Source: Mesorhizobium sp. | GTDB taxonomy: Bacteria > Pseudomonadota > Alphaproteobacteria > Rhizobiales > Rhizobiaceae | NCBI GenBank assembly: GCA_022833215.1 | Contig: JAIPUZ010000060.1 | Coordinates: forward strand, 1-64,000 | Direction: 5' to 3' | Length of the DNA: 64,000 nt | In this document: positions 51,755 through 61,011 of the stretch, one piece after another | Position numbering within the stretch: the stretch's first letter is position 1 | How the letters are laid out: the number at the start of each line of letters is the position of its first letter | The notes under the pieces: model-generated | What the model saw: the letters and a program-made list of their open reading frames with translations, nothing else | Told to the model about the DNA's origin: nothing | Databases searched by the model: none | Translations under genes and position numbers: made by a program

Positions 51755-53433
51755 GCCGGCGCTCCTCTGGCGCGTCCCAGCAGCCGGGACAGGAACAGGG
51801 CAGCGAAGATGACAGCCGCCTGTATCAGTGACAGCGCGGCGACATTGGTGAAGGAGCTGTGGGCCCACAGGTCGAAGACGGCCACCGACAGCACCACCGT
51901 CTTGCTGTTGTAGAGCAGCGCGGAGGCGGTCAGTTCCTTGGTCACCGAGATGAACAGGATTGCCCAGCCGGCCCACAATCCCGGCGCCAGCAGCGGAAAG
52001 GTGATGGTGCGCAGCACACGGCCCCAGGAAGCGCCCATGACGCTCGCGCACTCTTCCAGGCTCTTGTCGATCTGCACCAGCGTCGCTGAAATGGCCCGGA
52101 TGCCGTAGGGCAGGAAGATCGTCAGGTAACAGATCAGCAGAATCCACAAGGTTCCGTAGATCGGAATCACCGGAATACTGGTCCACGCCCACAGCAGTCC
52201 GACGGAGAACACCACCGCCGGAACCGCCACCGGCACCATCGACACATATTCGAGAAGACGCCGGCCGGGCAGGTTCGTACGATGCAGCATCCAGGCGATG
52301 ATCACGCTCAGCAAAAGGATGATCGCACTGGCCGAGAAGGCAAGGATCAGCGTGTTGCCGACAGCGATCTTCGTGGCGGAATGCTGGTATATGACATGGT
52401 TGAAGTTCTGCAGCGTGAACTGGATGTATTCCGGATCGTAGACGATCCACTCCACGAGAGACGCGAACAGCAGCATTCCGATGGGCAGTATCACCGCAAT
52501 TGCCACATAGAACGCCACGAAGCCGAACAGGGGCAGGCGCCAGCCGCGCGCGTCGATCAGCTTGGGGCGAAAGCCGCGTCCTGTAACCGTGGTGTATTTC
52601 TTCTGGCCGAGCACCTTGAATTGCAGATAGACGCCGACTGCCGTGAATGCGAACAGCGACAGGCCCATCGCCGAGGCCGCGGCGTAATCCGGCTGGAAAC
52701 CGGTCACATATTCATAGATGCGCGTTGTCAGCACGTGATAACCGTTGGGGCTGCCCAGAATTGCCGGAACGCCGAACTGGCCGACAGCCAGCACGAAAAC
52801 CAGAAGGCTGCTGCCCAGCATGGCCGGCATGATGAGCGGCAAGGTGATGCGCAGGCTGGTGCCGAACTGGCCGCTGCCAAGCACCTGGGAGCTTTCCTCC
52901 AGCGATGGATCCATGGAACGCAGCGCGCCGACCGCGAAGAGGAACGGGAACGGGGCGAAATATATGCCCATCACCCAGATGATGCCGAGCGGCGTGTAGA
53001 CGTTGAACACGGGCTCATCTGCCAGCGACCATCTCATCAGCAGCGCGTTGAGCGCACCGCCCTCGTTGGGAGACGCAAGCAGGGCCCAGCCAACGGCGCC
53101 CATCAGTGGGGTCAGGTAGAACGGGATGACGACCATCTGCTCCAGCAGCCCGCGAAAAGGGATGTCTGTGCGGGCGATGATCCACGCCAGACCGACGCCG
53201 AAAACCAGCGCCAGAAGCGTGCTGCCGACGGCGATGACGATGGAATTGTAGAGCAGATCGAGATTGTCGAAGAGAACCAGATAGCCGCGCAAGGCATCGT
53301 GAAGTCCCCCGCCCTGCGGTATGGGCTCGAAGCTGGACAATACCAGCATCACGAGCGGATATCCGACCAGGAACAGAACGATTGCCGTCAGGCCCGCGAA
53401 TGTGCCGAGTTTCAGCTTGTCGGTCATGGGCAT
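51751..53433 (-). CDS. Fused-domain ABC permease (Fe3+/AfuB-FbpB type)
   Basis: 560 residues: two six-helix BPD_transp_1 halves in one chain, with EAA loops LEESSQVLGSGQFGTSLRITLPL (about residue 180) and LEECASVMGASWGRVLRTITFPL (about residue 465). This is the FbpB/AfuB layout, though such transporters carry phosphonates, thiamine or amines as well as ferric iron. The binding protein is at 55286 and the only suitable ATPase is at 59450. Stop overlaps the deacetylase start. Confidence 0.93.
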   Translation of the reverse strand: MPMTDKLKLGTFAGLTAIVLFLVGYPLVMLVLSSFEPIPQGGGLHDALRGYLVLFDNLDLLYNSIVIAVGSTLLALVFGVGLAWIIARTDIPFRGLLEQMVVIPFYLTPLMGAVGWALLASPNEGGALNALLMRWSLADEPVFNVYTPLGIIWVMGIYFAPFPFLFAVGALRSMDPSLEESSQVLGSGQFGTSLRITLPLIMPAMLGSSLLVFVLAVGQFGVPAILGSPNGYHVLTTRIYEYVTGFQPDYAAASAMGLSLFAFTAVGVYLQFKVLGQKKYTTVTGRGFRPKLIDARGWRLPLFGFVAFYVAIAVILPIGMLLFASLVEWIVYDPEYIQFTLQNFNHVIYQHSATKIAVGNTLILAFSASAIILLLSVIIAWMLHRTNLPGRRLLEYVSMVPVAVPAVVFSVGLLWAWTSIPVIPIYGTLWILLICYLTIFLPYGIRAISATLVQIDKSLEECASVMGASWGRVLRTITFPLLAPGLWAGWAILFISVTKELTASALLYNSKTVVLSVAVFDLWAHSSFTNVAALSLIQAAVIFAALFLSRLLGRARGAPA

Positions 53434-53454
53434 CCCCCGATGGTTGGCGGTCGG

Positions 53455-54999
53455 CTATTGCCGCGCATTCATGTGATAGAAGGGCCGGCAGCAGCTGCAA
53501 CCCTGCTGTGGATCGGCATCGTAGAAGCTGGCGGCATGGGGCTTGAGGCGGCGCGCCAGATCGAGCTGCGCCTGTTCGTCCCCGTCGCGCGGCACGGCGA
53601 GAGCCGAAGCCAATTCGTTCAGAACGGCCTGCTTGTCGATACGGGTGAAGCGCCCGTCGCGCAGGATGGGCTCGCCGGCGACGATCACGGTATCGACATC
53701 GCGCGATCTGGCCCGGCGCAGCACCGCTTCGAGCACCGGGACCTCCTCGTCGAGATAGGGATAGGCAATGGTGCGCCAGTCGAACAGCACCATATCGGCC
53801 GCTTTTCCGGGCTCCAGCGTGCCGATGCTGGCGCCGAACGGAGTGGTCTGCGCGCCATGTTCCGTCGCCATGCGAAGCACCTGGCCCGCTGTCGGAACGC
53901 GGTCGTGCATGCCGGGCTCCCGGTGCAGATTCAGCACCAGCCTCATCTCCTGCAGCATGTCGCGGTCGTCGTTGATACCGGCCTCGTCGATACCGATGGC
54001 AACCTTGACCCCACCGGCCTCGAACGCGTTGAGCGGCGCGATGCCGTCGCGCAGGCGCAGGTTGGAGCTGGCATTGTGGCAGATCATGGTGCCGGTTTCG
54101 GCAGCCAGCTCGATATCGGCCTCGGTGAACCAGACCCCGTGGCCGATCGTCATGAGAGGACCGAGCATGCCGAGATCGTGCAGATAGCGCAGCGGCGATC
54201 CCCCGCTCCGCTGCTTCGCATATTCCTTCTGGTATACGGTCTCCAGAAGATGCATGTGCATGGGCACCCGGTGGCGCAACGCGCAATCGCGAACGAGTTC
54301 GAGAGCCTTGTCGGAACACCAGTGCAGGTTGGACGGCGCAAGCTGAACCCTGACCCGCTCCGAATGCCGGTGCTGGTCGTGAAGCGCCTCGAAAAGCCCG
54401 ATGTTGTCCTCGAGCGGGATGGACTGGGCTCGCAGCACCGGCCCAAGCAACGCCCCGACATCGTCCGGAAGTCTGGCGATGTATTCCTCGTCGGCCATGT
54501 ATGAGATGCGGTTCTGGTCGCGCACCGAATGCGAATAGGACACGCGCATGCCAACTGCACCGTAGGCGTCGATGACCCGGTTCGCCGCCGCCGCCATCTG
54601 CTCCACCGTTCCGCCCAGGCGGTTGTGAAGGTGCTGGACCGTCGTCACCCCGGATTCGACCAGTTCGAATGCCGAATAGAGCGTGTCGAGGTAAAGATCG
54701 ACCTTGCGCTTGCCGAGGCGGCTTATCCACCACGTTTCAAGCGCGTCATCGACCGCTCCCAGTTGCAGAGGCGTCAGCCCGACATGGTGGTGGCTGTTGA
54801 CGAAGCCCGGCATCACCACATGATGCGGCGAGCCCAGCACCTCATCGACCTGATATCTGGCTGCCAGATCCCCGGCATCGCCAATCTCGACGATGACACC
54901 ATCGCGCTGGTAGACGGCTCCTCCCTCGACGATCTCGACCGTATGGCGATCGAGAGCCCGGGTGATGACCAGTTTGCTGCGGATCAGAGACGAAACCAT
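53455..54999 (-). CDS. Amidohydrolase-superfamily deaminase (8-oxoguanine deaminase/TRZ-ATZ-like)
   Basis: 514 residues. Metal-site motifs: NSHHHVGLTPLQLG (first strand HxH), HMHLLET (strand 5), GHGVWFTEADIELAAETGTMICHNASSNLRLRDG (strand 6) and IGIDEAGINDD (strand 8 Asp). Close in pattern to 8-oxoguanine and guanine deaminases, chlorohydrolases and related enzymes. A C-terminal Cys-rich tail, QGCSCCRPFYHM, is an unusual extension. Lies 21 bp upstream of the permease gene and probably deaminates the imported heterocycle. Confidence 0.9.
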   Translation of the reverse strand: MVSSLIRSKLVITRALDRHTVEIVEGGAVYQRDGVIVEIGDAGDLAARYQVDEVLGSPHHVVMPGFVNSHHHVGLTPLQLGAVDDALETWWISRLGKRKVDLYLDTLYSAFELVESGVTTVQHLHNRLGGTVEQMAAAANRVIDAYGAVGMRVSYSHSVRDQNRISYMADEEYIARLPDDVGALLGPVLRAQSIPLEDNIGLFEALHDQHRHSERVRVQLAPSNLHWCSDKALELVRDCALRHRVPMHMHLLETVYQKEYAKQRSGGSPLRYLHDLGMLGPLMTIGHGVWFTEADIELAAETGTMICHNASSNLRLRDGIAPLNAFEAGGVKVAIGIDEAGINDDRDMLQEMRLVLNLHREPGMHDRVPTAGQVLRMATEHGAQTTPFGASIGTLEPGKAADMVLFDWRTIAYPYLDEEVPVLEAVLRRARSRDVDTVIVAGEPILRDGRFTRIDKQAVLNELASALAVPRDGDEQAQLDLARRLKPHAASFYDADPQQGCSCCRPFYHMNARQ

Positions 55000-55285
55000 A
55001 TGCGACCTTCCGGTGAATGCGCGCCGGGAACTTTGACGGCATCATCAAAACCTGCGCCGCTTCCACGGCGCGGAAAGGGGTGGAAGCGACGAGACTGCAA
55101 GCACCGTCCGCCGTCCGTTCATGCAAAGCGGGCTGCTAACGGCGACGGGGACGGCGAAATTCCGCACGCCGCACAGATGTCGGCGGCGCAGTGCTGTGCC
55201 TCGCCTGCTGTCCGCGGAACCGGCTCATATTCCGAAACCGCAGTCCGTTCCCGGCGAACGGAAACCCGCCCGCCGGGCCCATGCC

Positions 55286-56326
55286 TCACTTGGCGAGCAT
55301 CTTCCATTCTTCGATGAAGGCGCTCTTGCTTTCCAGGAGATTCTCGTAGGAATCGGGCAGAAGCTGCTTGAGATCGGCCAGTTTCGGGCTGCCCTGCGGT
55401 GGATCGACATCGGCGCGCGCCGAATAATCCCCGATGGAATCGACCATCACCTGCTGACCCTCGCGCGACAGCACCCAATCGACGAACAGCCTTGCCGCAT
55501 TGGGATGGGGCGCATCGTTGAGCACCGAAATCGGCTGGACGCCGATGGGCACTCCTTCCTGCGGCCACACACCCTGGAACGGCGTCTTCTTCTTCTGGGT
55601 GTAACCCCATACGAAATAGCTGGTGGTTTCGCCGGCCAGATGCAGTTCGCCGCGCAGCACCGCTTCGACAATGGCAACATTGCCGCCATAGATCACGGGA
55701 TTGTTCTCAGCCACCTTCGGCCAGAAATCGTCGCCCATCGCCTGCTTGAGAATATACCACTGAAGATGCTGCAGGCCCGATGTCGAATCCTGGAAGCCGA
55801 TCTTTCCCTTGTATTTCGGGTCGGTAAGCGCCGTCCATGAGTCAGGGGCGTCCTCGTCCTTTATGCGGGTTTTGCTGTAACCCATGTTGAGGGTCGAAAT
55901 GCGCCACCCGGTCCATATTCCGGGATCCTTGTAGGCATCGGCATAGGCATCCTGCTCCGGCGTGACATAGGTGGCGATGCGGCCCTGCCCGTGCAATGTA
56001 AGCACCGTGCCCATGTCGCCCGTATGGAACACATCGGCGATCTTCCGTCCGGCGGCGATTTCGGCCTGCAGCTTGGAAAGTACCTGCCCGGCCGTGCTGG
56101 TATAGTATTCGCTCACGTCGATGAACGGATACTTCTTGTTGAAAGCGGACAGCATCCGGCTGGCGAGATCATCGGGCGCACCCGTGTACCAGACGAGCTT
56201 GCCCTCCTTGCGCGCCCCCTCGACCAGCGCGTCCCGGTCGAATGTATCCGCCGCTGCCGCACTGCACCAGAGCAACAGCCCTCCCACGACGGCAAGCGCG
56301 GCCTTGCCGAGTTTCATTGACACCAT
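55286..56326 (-). CDS. ABC transporter periplasmic binding protein (Fe3+/AfuA-type fold)
   Basis: 346 residues from the ATG at 56326, with GGAGGAG 5 bases upstream. Signal peptide (LGKAALAVVGGLLLWCSAAAADTF). SBP class II: KEGKLVWYTGAPDDLASRMLSAFNKKYP, ADVFHTGDMGTVL, LVDWVLSREGQQV. AfuA/FbpA-like proteins bind iron, sugar phosphates or organic ligands. The Tyr-Tyr pair typical of ferric-binding members is not obvious, so iron is not assumed. It precedes the amidohydrolase and permease genes and has a copy of the GntR-cluster palindrome upstream. Confidence 0.92.
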   Translation of the reverse strand: MVSMKLGKAALAVVGGLLLWCSAAAADTFDRDALVEGARKEGKLVWYTGAPDDLASRMLSAFNKKYPFIDVSEYYTSTAGQVLSKLQAEIAAGRKIADVFHTGDMGTVLTLHGQGRIATYVTPEQDAYADAYKDPGIWTGWRISTLNMGYSKTRIKDEDAPDSWTALTDPKYKGKIGFQDSTSGLQHLQWYILKQAMGDDFWPKVAENNPVIYGGNVAIVEAVLRGELHLAGETTSYFVWGYTQKKKTPFQGVWPQEGVPIGVQPISVLNDAPHPNAARLFVDWVLSREGQQVMVDSIGDYSARADVDPPQGSPKLADLKQLLPDSYENLLESKSAFIEEWKMLAK

Positions 56327-56362
56327 AGCACTCCTCCCTATCGGCTTTTCGATGTCTCTATA

Positions 56363-56379
56363 TAAAATATGATATTCCA
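56363..56379 (-). promoter_or_regulatory. Second copy of the cluster palindrome upstream of the binding-protein gene
   Basis: TAAAATATGATATTCCA matches the palindrome at 60637 in 15 of 17 positions, and a further half-site TATTCCAT follows at 56380-56387. It is 37-53 bp upstream of the start, a position for repression. Confidence 0.6.
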
Positions 56380-56429
56380 TATTCCATAATTTTAGTCAAG
56401 CGCGGTCTGCCTCTCCAGAAGGCACTCGC

Positions 56430-56918
56430 TCAGGGTTCGGCACACGGAATTGCGATTTCAAGCGCTTCGGCCAGCTCGAAAAGCTCGAGGTCGTCCCGCA
56501 TCGAATGGCAGTTGCGCGCGGCCATGTAGGAGCCGGGCCTGTCCAGCAGGTGCATCGGCGCATGCCAGACTCCCTTGCCGTAACACACGGCTTGCTGTGA
56601 ACGGGCGACGAAGGCGGCAAGCCGCGACAGGTCCGGCCAGCCGTCGGCAAGACTCGGGCAGACCACCACCAGAAAACGTGACAGATCAACCGGCACAAAC
56701 AGCTGGGCCGAGAGCCGGTGCCTCTCCAGATGTCCGATGCGAAGCGGAGCGGGTGTCTCGGCCTTGCCGGCATAGGCGAGATTGAGAGGACGGCCATGAT
56801 CGCCCTGCTCGCCGAACCATGCAGCCTCCACCCTGGTTCCCGAAGGACGCAGCGCCTGCCCGACTGTTCCATATGGGATGAAATGCTCCGGCTCGAGCGG
56901 TTTGGCCTGGATTGTCAC
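56430..56918 (-). CDS. allA: Ureidoglycolate lyase
   Basis: 162 residues from the GTG at 56918 (GGAGGAG about 10 bases upstream), close to the 160 of E. coli AllA. Cupin-like fold with PEHFIPYGTVGQALRPSG at the start, GHLERHRLSAQLFVPVDLSRFLVVVCP and GKGVWHAPMHLL, the active-site region. Splits ureidoglycolate to glyoxylate and urea, the last step of allantoin and related ureide breakdown. The upstream reach of open codons to 56978 includes a TTG and is not used. Confidence 0.9.
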   Translation of the reverse strand: MTIQAKPLEPEHFIPYGTVGQALRPSGTRVEAAWFGEQGDHGRPLNLAYAGKAETPAPLRIGHLERHRLSAQLFVPVDLSRFLVVVCPSLADGWPDLSRLAAFVARSQQAVCYGKGVWHAPMHLLDRPGSYMAARNCHSMRDDLELFELAEALEIAIPCAEP

Positions 56919-57214
56919 GATCCGCTCACTCCTCCGGGATGCATGGACATCCGCCACGGCGGGCGCTTTGCGCCACAAGCTTTAAAAGTCGATCCCCGGC
57001 ATATCATCACCGGCTCCGGAGTGTGCGGGCGAAGCGTACAGGCTCCGCCACGCACGGCTCAGGGCCGGCAGCGGGTGCCGTTCGCGGAACCGTTCGGCCA
57101 AACACGACGCGACCTATCAGGGCGCGGCAATGTGCCGGCGGCCGCAATCCGCGCTTTCTTCCGATCTTCCATGTGCCCCGGCCGGCGGGGCTTCCCGGCT
57201 TCGGGATCGATGCT

Positions 57215-57949
57215 CTATGCCCTGCGATGCCGATCGAACGCTTCGAGGTTTTCGCGACGCGTATACAACACATGCGCACGGGCGGCTTCCGCAGCGCCCT
57301 TGTCATCGCCCTTGGCGATCAGCTCCGCGATCACGATATGGTCTCCCGCATACTTGACCAGATCGTGCACCGGCGGCAAATCGCGCAATCTCAGCAGCGA
57401 GCTGAGGTCGAAAAGATCGCGAAGCATGCTCAGCAACCGGGCATTCTTGGCGCCATGTGCGATAAGGGCGTGGAATTCCACATTGATGTTGTGGAAACCA
57501 TCGACATCGCCTGTCTTTGCTATCCTGAGCGACGTTTCGGCGGCCTTCCGGATCGCCTGCTTCTCCGCCTCCGTGGTGCGCAGCGCGGCGTTGGCCGAGA
57601 TCAGCACCTCGATGGCCTCCCGTGCCTCCGAAACCTCCTGAAAAGCTTCGCGGGACGGCATGATGACCTGACCGCCGCGCCGGCCCCAATCGACGACGAG
57701 GCCCACGCGCCGCAGTTCCATCAGCGCCTCCCGGACCGGCGTCTTGGAGACGGAAAGGCGTTCGGCCAGGCTGTTTTCGGTGACCCGCTCGCCCGGCTCG
57801 ATCACACCGTCGATGATGGCCTGGCGAATGGTTTCGTAGACCTTGTCGGCCAGCAATTGCGGCCTGCCCCCGATGGACAGTTCGCCGCTTTTGGGCGCCT
57901 TCCCCGGCCGGGGGCTCAAAACCATCGTTGCTTCATCTGGGCGCGTCAT
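57215..57949 (-). CDS. GntR-family regulator (FadR/FCD subgroup)
   Basis: 244 residues. Winged-helix GntR domain: LADKVYETIRQAIIDGVIEPGERVTENSLAERLSVSKTPVREALMELRRVGLV (about residues 33-85). All-helical FCD domain with conserved FHALIAHGAKNARL and AGDHIVIAELIAKGD, the metal or ligand site of FCD regulators. It sits between the leaderless binding protein and AllA genes. The TGGAATATCATATTCCA palindrome upstream of the cluster is of the size and form bound by this subgroup. Confidence 0.93.
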   Translation of the reverse strand: MTRPDEATMVLSPRPGKAPKSGELSIGGRPQLLADKVYETIRQAIIDGVIEPGERVTENSLAERLSVSKTPVREALMELRRVGLVVDWGRRGGQVIMPSREAFQEVSEAREAIEVLISANAALRTTEAEKQAIRKAAETSLRIAKTGDVDGFHNINVEFHALIAHGAKNARLLSMLRDLFDLSSLLRLRDLPPVHDLVKYAGDHIVIAELIAKGDDKGAAEAARAHVLYTRRENLEAFDRHRRA

Positions 57950-57977
57950 CGAACCACTCCACCAAATCCCGAGTCTT

Positions 57978-59390
57978 CTAGTGTTCTCCCAGGCGGACCT
58001 TCGTCAAGTCCAGCACGCCCATCGGATGGGGGGCGAAGCCCTGAACACCCGGCCGCCAGCCGACCAGCACATTCGAGGCGAAAAGGATATAGACGGGCAG
58101 GTCCTGCCTGATAATGCGCTGGGCATCGGCATAGAGCGAGGCTTGCGCAGCCGAATCGGGGGTTCGCCGCGCCTCATCGATGATGCGATCCAGCGCCGGG
58201 TTGCTGTAGCGTCCCGCGTTGAAGGCACCGCCGGTCCTGAACTCGCGGCCCAGATATGTGTCGATGTGAGGGCGGGCGGGGCTACCCTGAAAAGCCACGT
58301 TCCATGGCGCCATCAGGTAGACATAGGGCCACCATGGCGGATCCGAATAGACCGCGGTTTCCAGCTTGATGCCTATGGCCTCGAGATCCTCGGCCACCAG
58401 CTGGGCGAGCTTCGGCATGGGGGCGACATTGGTCGACGCCCCCCGGATCGTCAGCCCCTCGCCATATCCGGCTTCCCTCATCAGGGCCCTTGCCTTCTGC
58501 GGATCATAGGTGATCGGCTCCAGTTCGCAGGCCCACGGCTCTCCGAACGGGATAATGCCGTCGACGATACGGCCCTGCGGACCGATCGTCGCCGCAACCA
58601 GCCGTTCGCGATTGATGGCGTGGACGACGGCCTGCCGCATCCTGGGGTCGTCGAAGGGCGGCGCGGCACAATTGAAGCACAGCGCGCTCTTCTGGAGCGA
58701 TGGAACCGCCTCGCTATAGAGAAGGCCCCGGCTTTCGAGACTGGCGGCAGCCCCCGCCGGAACGCTTTCGACGACATCTGCCGCGCCACGCTCGATGACC
58801 TCGATGCGCTCCTCCGCGCTGGCGGCAAAGCGCACGTCGACCCGATCGATGCTCACCTCATCCCAGCGCCGGTCACCGCGAGCCGTCTCCAGCGTCATAT
58901 GGCTGTTGCGCACCCAGTCGGTCAGGCGGAACGGCCCGGTGCCGACCGGCTGATCGGCGCAATCGTCGATGATGTGGGTGCGCCAGGCGAGGTTGCGCAG
59001 GAAGGGAGTGTTGGGTGCGTCGAAACGGAATTCCACCGTATGACGGCCGGTTGCCCGTACGGATTCCAGCCCGGCATAATCGGTGGCAAGCAGGCTGTCT
59101 GCCGTGCCGCTGAACAGCCGCTTGAAATTCCACGCCACGATTTCGGCATCGCACGGCCGCCCCGAATGAAACGTCGCATTCCGGTCGATCTCGAAGGTAA
59201 AGACACGCTGATCTTCCGAAGCCGTCCACGAGGTGGCCAGATCGGGAGCCAGCTGCCCCTCATGGTCGATCTTCAGCAAGCCCTGGCAGACCATCTTGAG
59301 GATGACCGTCCCGACACTGGAATCGGAGTTCAGGCAGTTTGGATCGAAAGAAATCGTTTCGTGCTTCATAAGAACGCGGGCAGTTTTCAT
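57978..59390 (-). CDS. SBP_bac_5 (dipeptide/nickel-type) binding protein without signal peptide
   Basis: 470 residues. Typical peptide-binding-protein motifs: LKMVCQGLLKIDHEGQLAPDLATSW, VFTFEIDRNATFHSGRP, VGTGPFRLTDW, and DDPRMRQAVVHAINRERLV. The protein starts directly in the mature fold (MKTARVLMKHETISFDPNC) with a strong ribosome site (GAGGAAATT) and no earlier in-frame start, so no Sec leader is present. No cognate permease of the Dpp type is nearby. It is placed between the ATPase and GntR genes. It may be a cytoplasmic sensor or carrier. Confidence 0.85.
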   Translation of the reverse strand: MKTARVLMKHETISFDPNCLNSDSSVGTVILKMVCQGLLKIDHEGQLAPDLATSWTASEDQRVFTFEIDRNATFHSGRPCDAEIVAWNFKRLFSGTADSLLATDYAGLESVRATGRHTVEFRFDAPNTPFLRNLAWRTHIIDDCADQPVGTGPFRLTDWVRNSHMTLETARGDRRWDEVSIDRVDVRFAASAEERIEVIERGAADVVESVPAGAAASLESRGLLYSEAVPSLQKSALCFNCAAPPFDDPRMRQAVVHAINRERLVAATIGPQGRIVDGIIPFGEPWACELEPITYDPQKARALMREAGYGEGLTIRGASTNVAPMPKLAQLVAEDLEAIGIKLETAVYSDPPWWPYVYLMAPWNVAFQGSPARPHIDTYLGREFRTGGAFNAGRYSNPALDRIIDEARRTPDSAAQASLYADAQRIIRQDLPVYILFASNVLVGWRPGVQGFAPHPMGVLDLTKVRLGEH

Positions 59391-59449
59391 AATTTCCTCG
59401 ATTCCAAAAACATGTATTCTTCAATCAAAACGGGCATAAAACGGGCTTT

Positions 59450-60577
59450 TCATGCCCCGACAAGCACCGCATATTCGGGGGAAACGCAGCAGTATACCGT
59501 CTCGCCGATCTCGAATATCTGGGAAGACAGCGTTCTCGCTCTCAGTTCGAGCCCCTTCCAGTCGAGGCTGTACTCCATAAGATCGCCGACGAACGTTCGC
59601 TGCCTGACGGTAACTTCCCATATGTTTCGACCGGACGGGGGACGGCTGGCCTGCGGCGAGAGATGGGACGCCTTGACCGCCACCCCGGCCAGTTCTCCAT
59701 CCGGAACGGTGCCCGCACACAGAACGGACTCGCCGTTGACCAGACGCGCCTCCACCAGATCGCCGTCCGTCGCTGCGGGCCGCCGCTCCAGAGACAGGAG
59801 ATTGGATGCCCCCATGAAGTCCGCGACAAAGGCATTCCGGGGCCTGAAATAGGTTGTGAAAGGATCCGCCTGCTGGCGTACGATGCCCGATTGCAGGACT
59901 ACGACGTGGTCCGACATGGACAGGGCCTCTTCCTGATCGTGGGTCACGTAGACGGCGGTAATACCCAGCCGGCTGGTCAGCTCCTTGAGCTCGTAGCGCA
60001 TCTGGGCGCGAAGCTTCGCATCCAGATTGGACAAAGGCTCGTCGAACAGAAGAATCTTGGGGTCGAAGACGAAGCTGCGCGCCAGCGCGACCCGCTGCTG
60101 CTGACCGCCGCTGAGCATGGGCGACGGGCGATGGGCCTGCTCCTCCAGCCCGACCATGGCAAGGGCAGCCATGACGCGCTGATCGATCTCGGCCCTGGCG
60201 ACCTTGCGCAGGCGAAGGCCATAGGCGACGTTTTCGAATACCGTCATGTGCGGCCAGATGGCGTAGCTCTGGAACACCATCGACACATCACGATGTTCAG
60301 CGGAAACCTCTATTCCCGCGGCGCTGTCGTAGACCGGGCGGCCAAACAGGCTGATGCGTCCGCCCGAAGGCTTCTCCAGTCCCGCAATCGATCGCAGGAT
60401 CGTGGTCTTGCCACAGCCGCTCGGACCCACCAGCGTCAGATGGGAACCGGCATCCGCGGTGATGGTGACCCCTTTGACGACCTCGAGACTGCCATAGCTG
60501 ATGCGAAGATCGACGATCTCCAGCGCCACATTATCGGCTTTCGCGCTCGCTGCACGCCCGAAACCCACCTCCCCCAT
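59450..60577 (-). CDS. ABC transporter ATPase (PotA/FbpC-type with TOBE domain)
   Basis: 375 residues from the ATG at 60577 (AGAGG close by); a GTG six bases upstream is in frame. Walker A GPSGCGKTT, Q-loop VFQSYAIWPHM, signature LSGGQQQRVALARSF, Walker B ILLFDEPLSNLDAKLR, then a TOBE domain from about residue 290. It is the only ATPase in the heterocycle cluster and should energise the fused permease encoded 6 kb downstream. Confidence 0.94.
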   Translation of the reverse strand: MGEVGFGRAASAKADNVALEIVDLRISYGSLEVVKGVTITADAGSHLTLVGPSGCGKTTILRSIAGLEKPSGGRISLFGRPVYDSAAGIEVSAEHRDVSMVFQSYAIWPHMTVFENVAYGLRLRKVARAEIDQRVMAALAMVGLEEQAHRPSPMLSGGQQQRVALARSFVFDPKILLFDEPLSNLDAKLRAQMRYELKELTSRLGITAVYVTHDQEEALSMSDHVVVLQSGIVRQQADPFTTYFRPRNAFVADFMGASNLLSLERRPAATDGDLVEARLVNGESVLCAGTVPDGELAGVAVKASHLSPQASRPPSGRNIWEVTVRQRTFVGDLMEYSLDWKGLELRARTLSSQIFEIGETVYCCVSPEYAVLVGA

Positions 60578-60636
60578 GCTCACCTCTTCGATCCGGGACG
60601 GGACCGGCGCCCATCCTCATTATAGAATATGAACTA

Positions 60637-60653
60637 TGGAATATCATATTCCA
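60637..60653 (-). promoter_or_regulatory. 17-bp palindrome upstream of the ATPase operon; candidate GntR operator
   Basis: TGGAATATCATATTCCA is a perfect 8+1+8 palindrome, 60-76 bp upstream of the ATPase start, and is flanked by further GAATAT/ATATTC arms (60625-60630, 60654-60659). A near copy lies at 56363-56379. The remaining 60654-61011 stretch up to the AraC gene shows no gene or further clear signal. Confidence 0.65.
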
Positions 60654-61011
60654 ATATTCGGTCAACATAAATGTTTGGAAAAGGCGCAAGTGCGATCCCC
60701 TCTGGATAACAGCAGCGGATTTCATATCCCGGCGCGTTCCCTGTGTTGGCTCTTCGAGGAAGAACACCGTGCCCGCAACGTCACGGGAAGCGGCGGTGCC
60801 TTCCACAGATGCGCGGGAATCTCACGCCTTCGCCTGCCTTCATCGCTATGGTGGCATTCGTCGGGGAGATTGCCCGGCTTGTCATCGCAGGGAAAATTGA
60901 TCATCCTGCTCCTGCAAGCCTCTGTCGCCAGCCCTTCAACCAACCGGACAGTCGCAACGGGACGCGCCCGATCTGGCACGTTGCGCCCCGGCAGCGATAT
61001 TGGCGAGTTGC

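Noticed and set aside
55286-56326. Calling the binding protein a ferric-iron transporter component
   Set aside because: The fold is shared by sugar-phosphate and organic-ligand binders and the operon holds heterocycle enzymes, so iron was not assumed.
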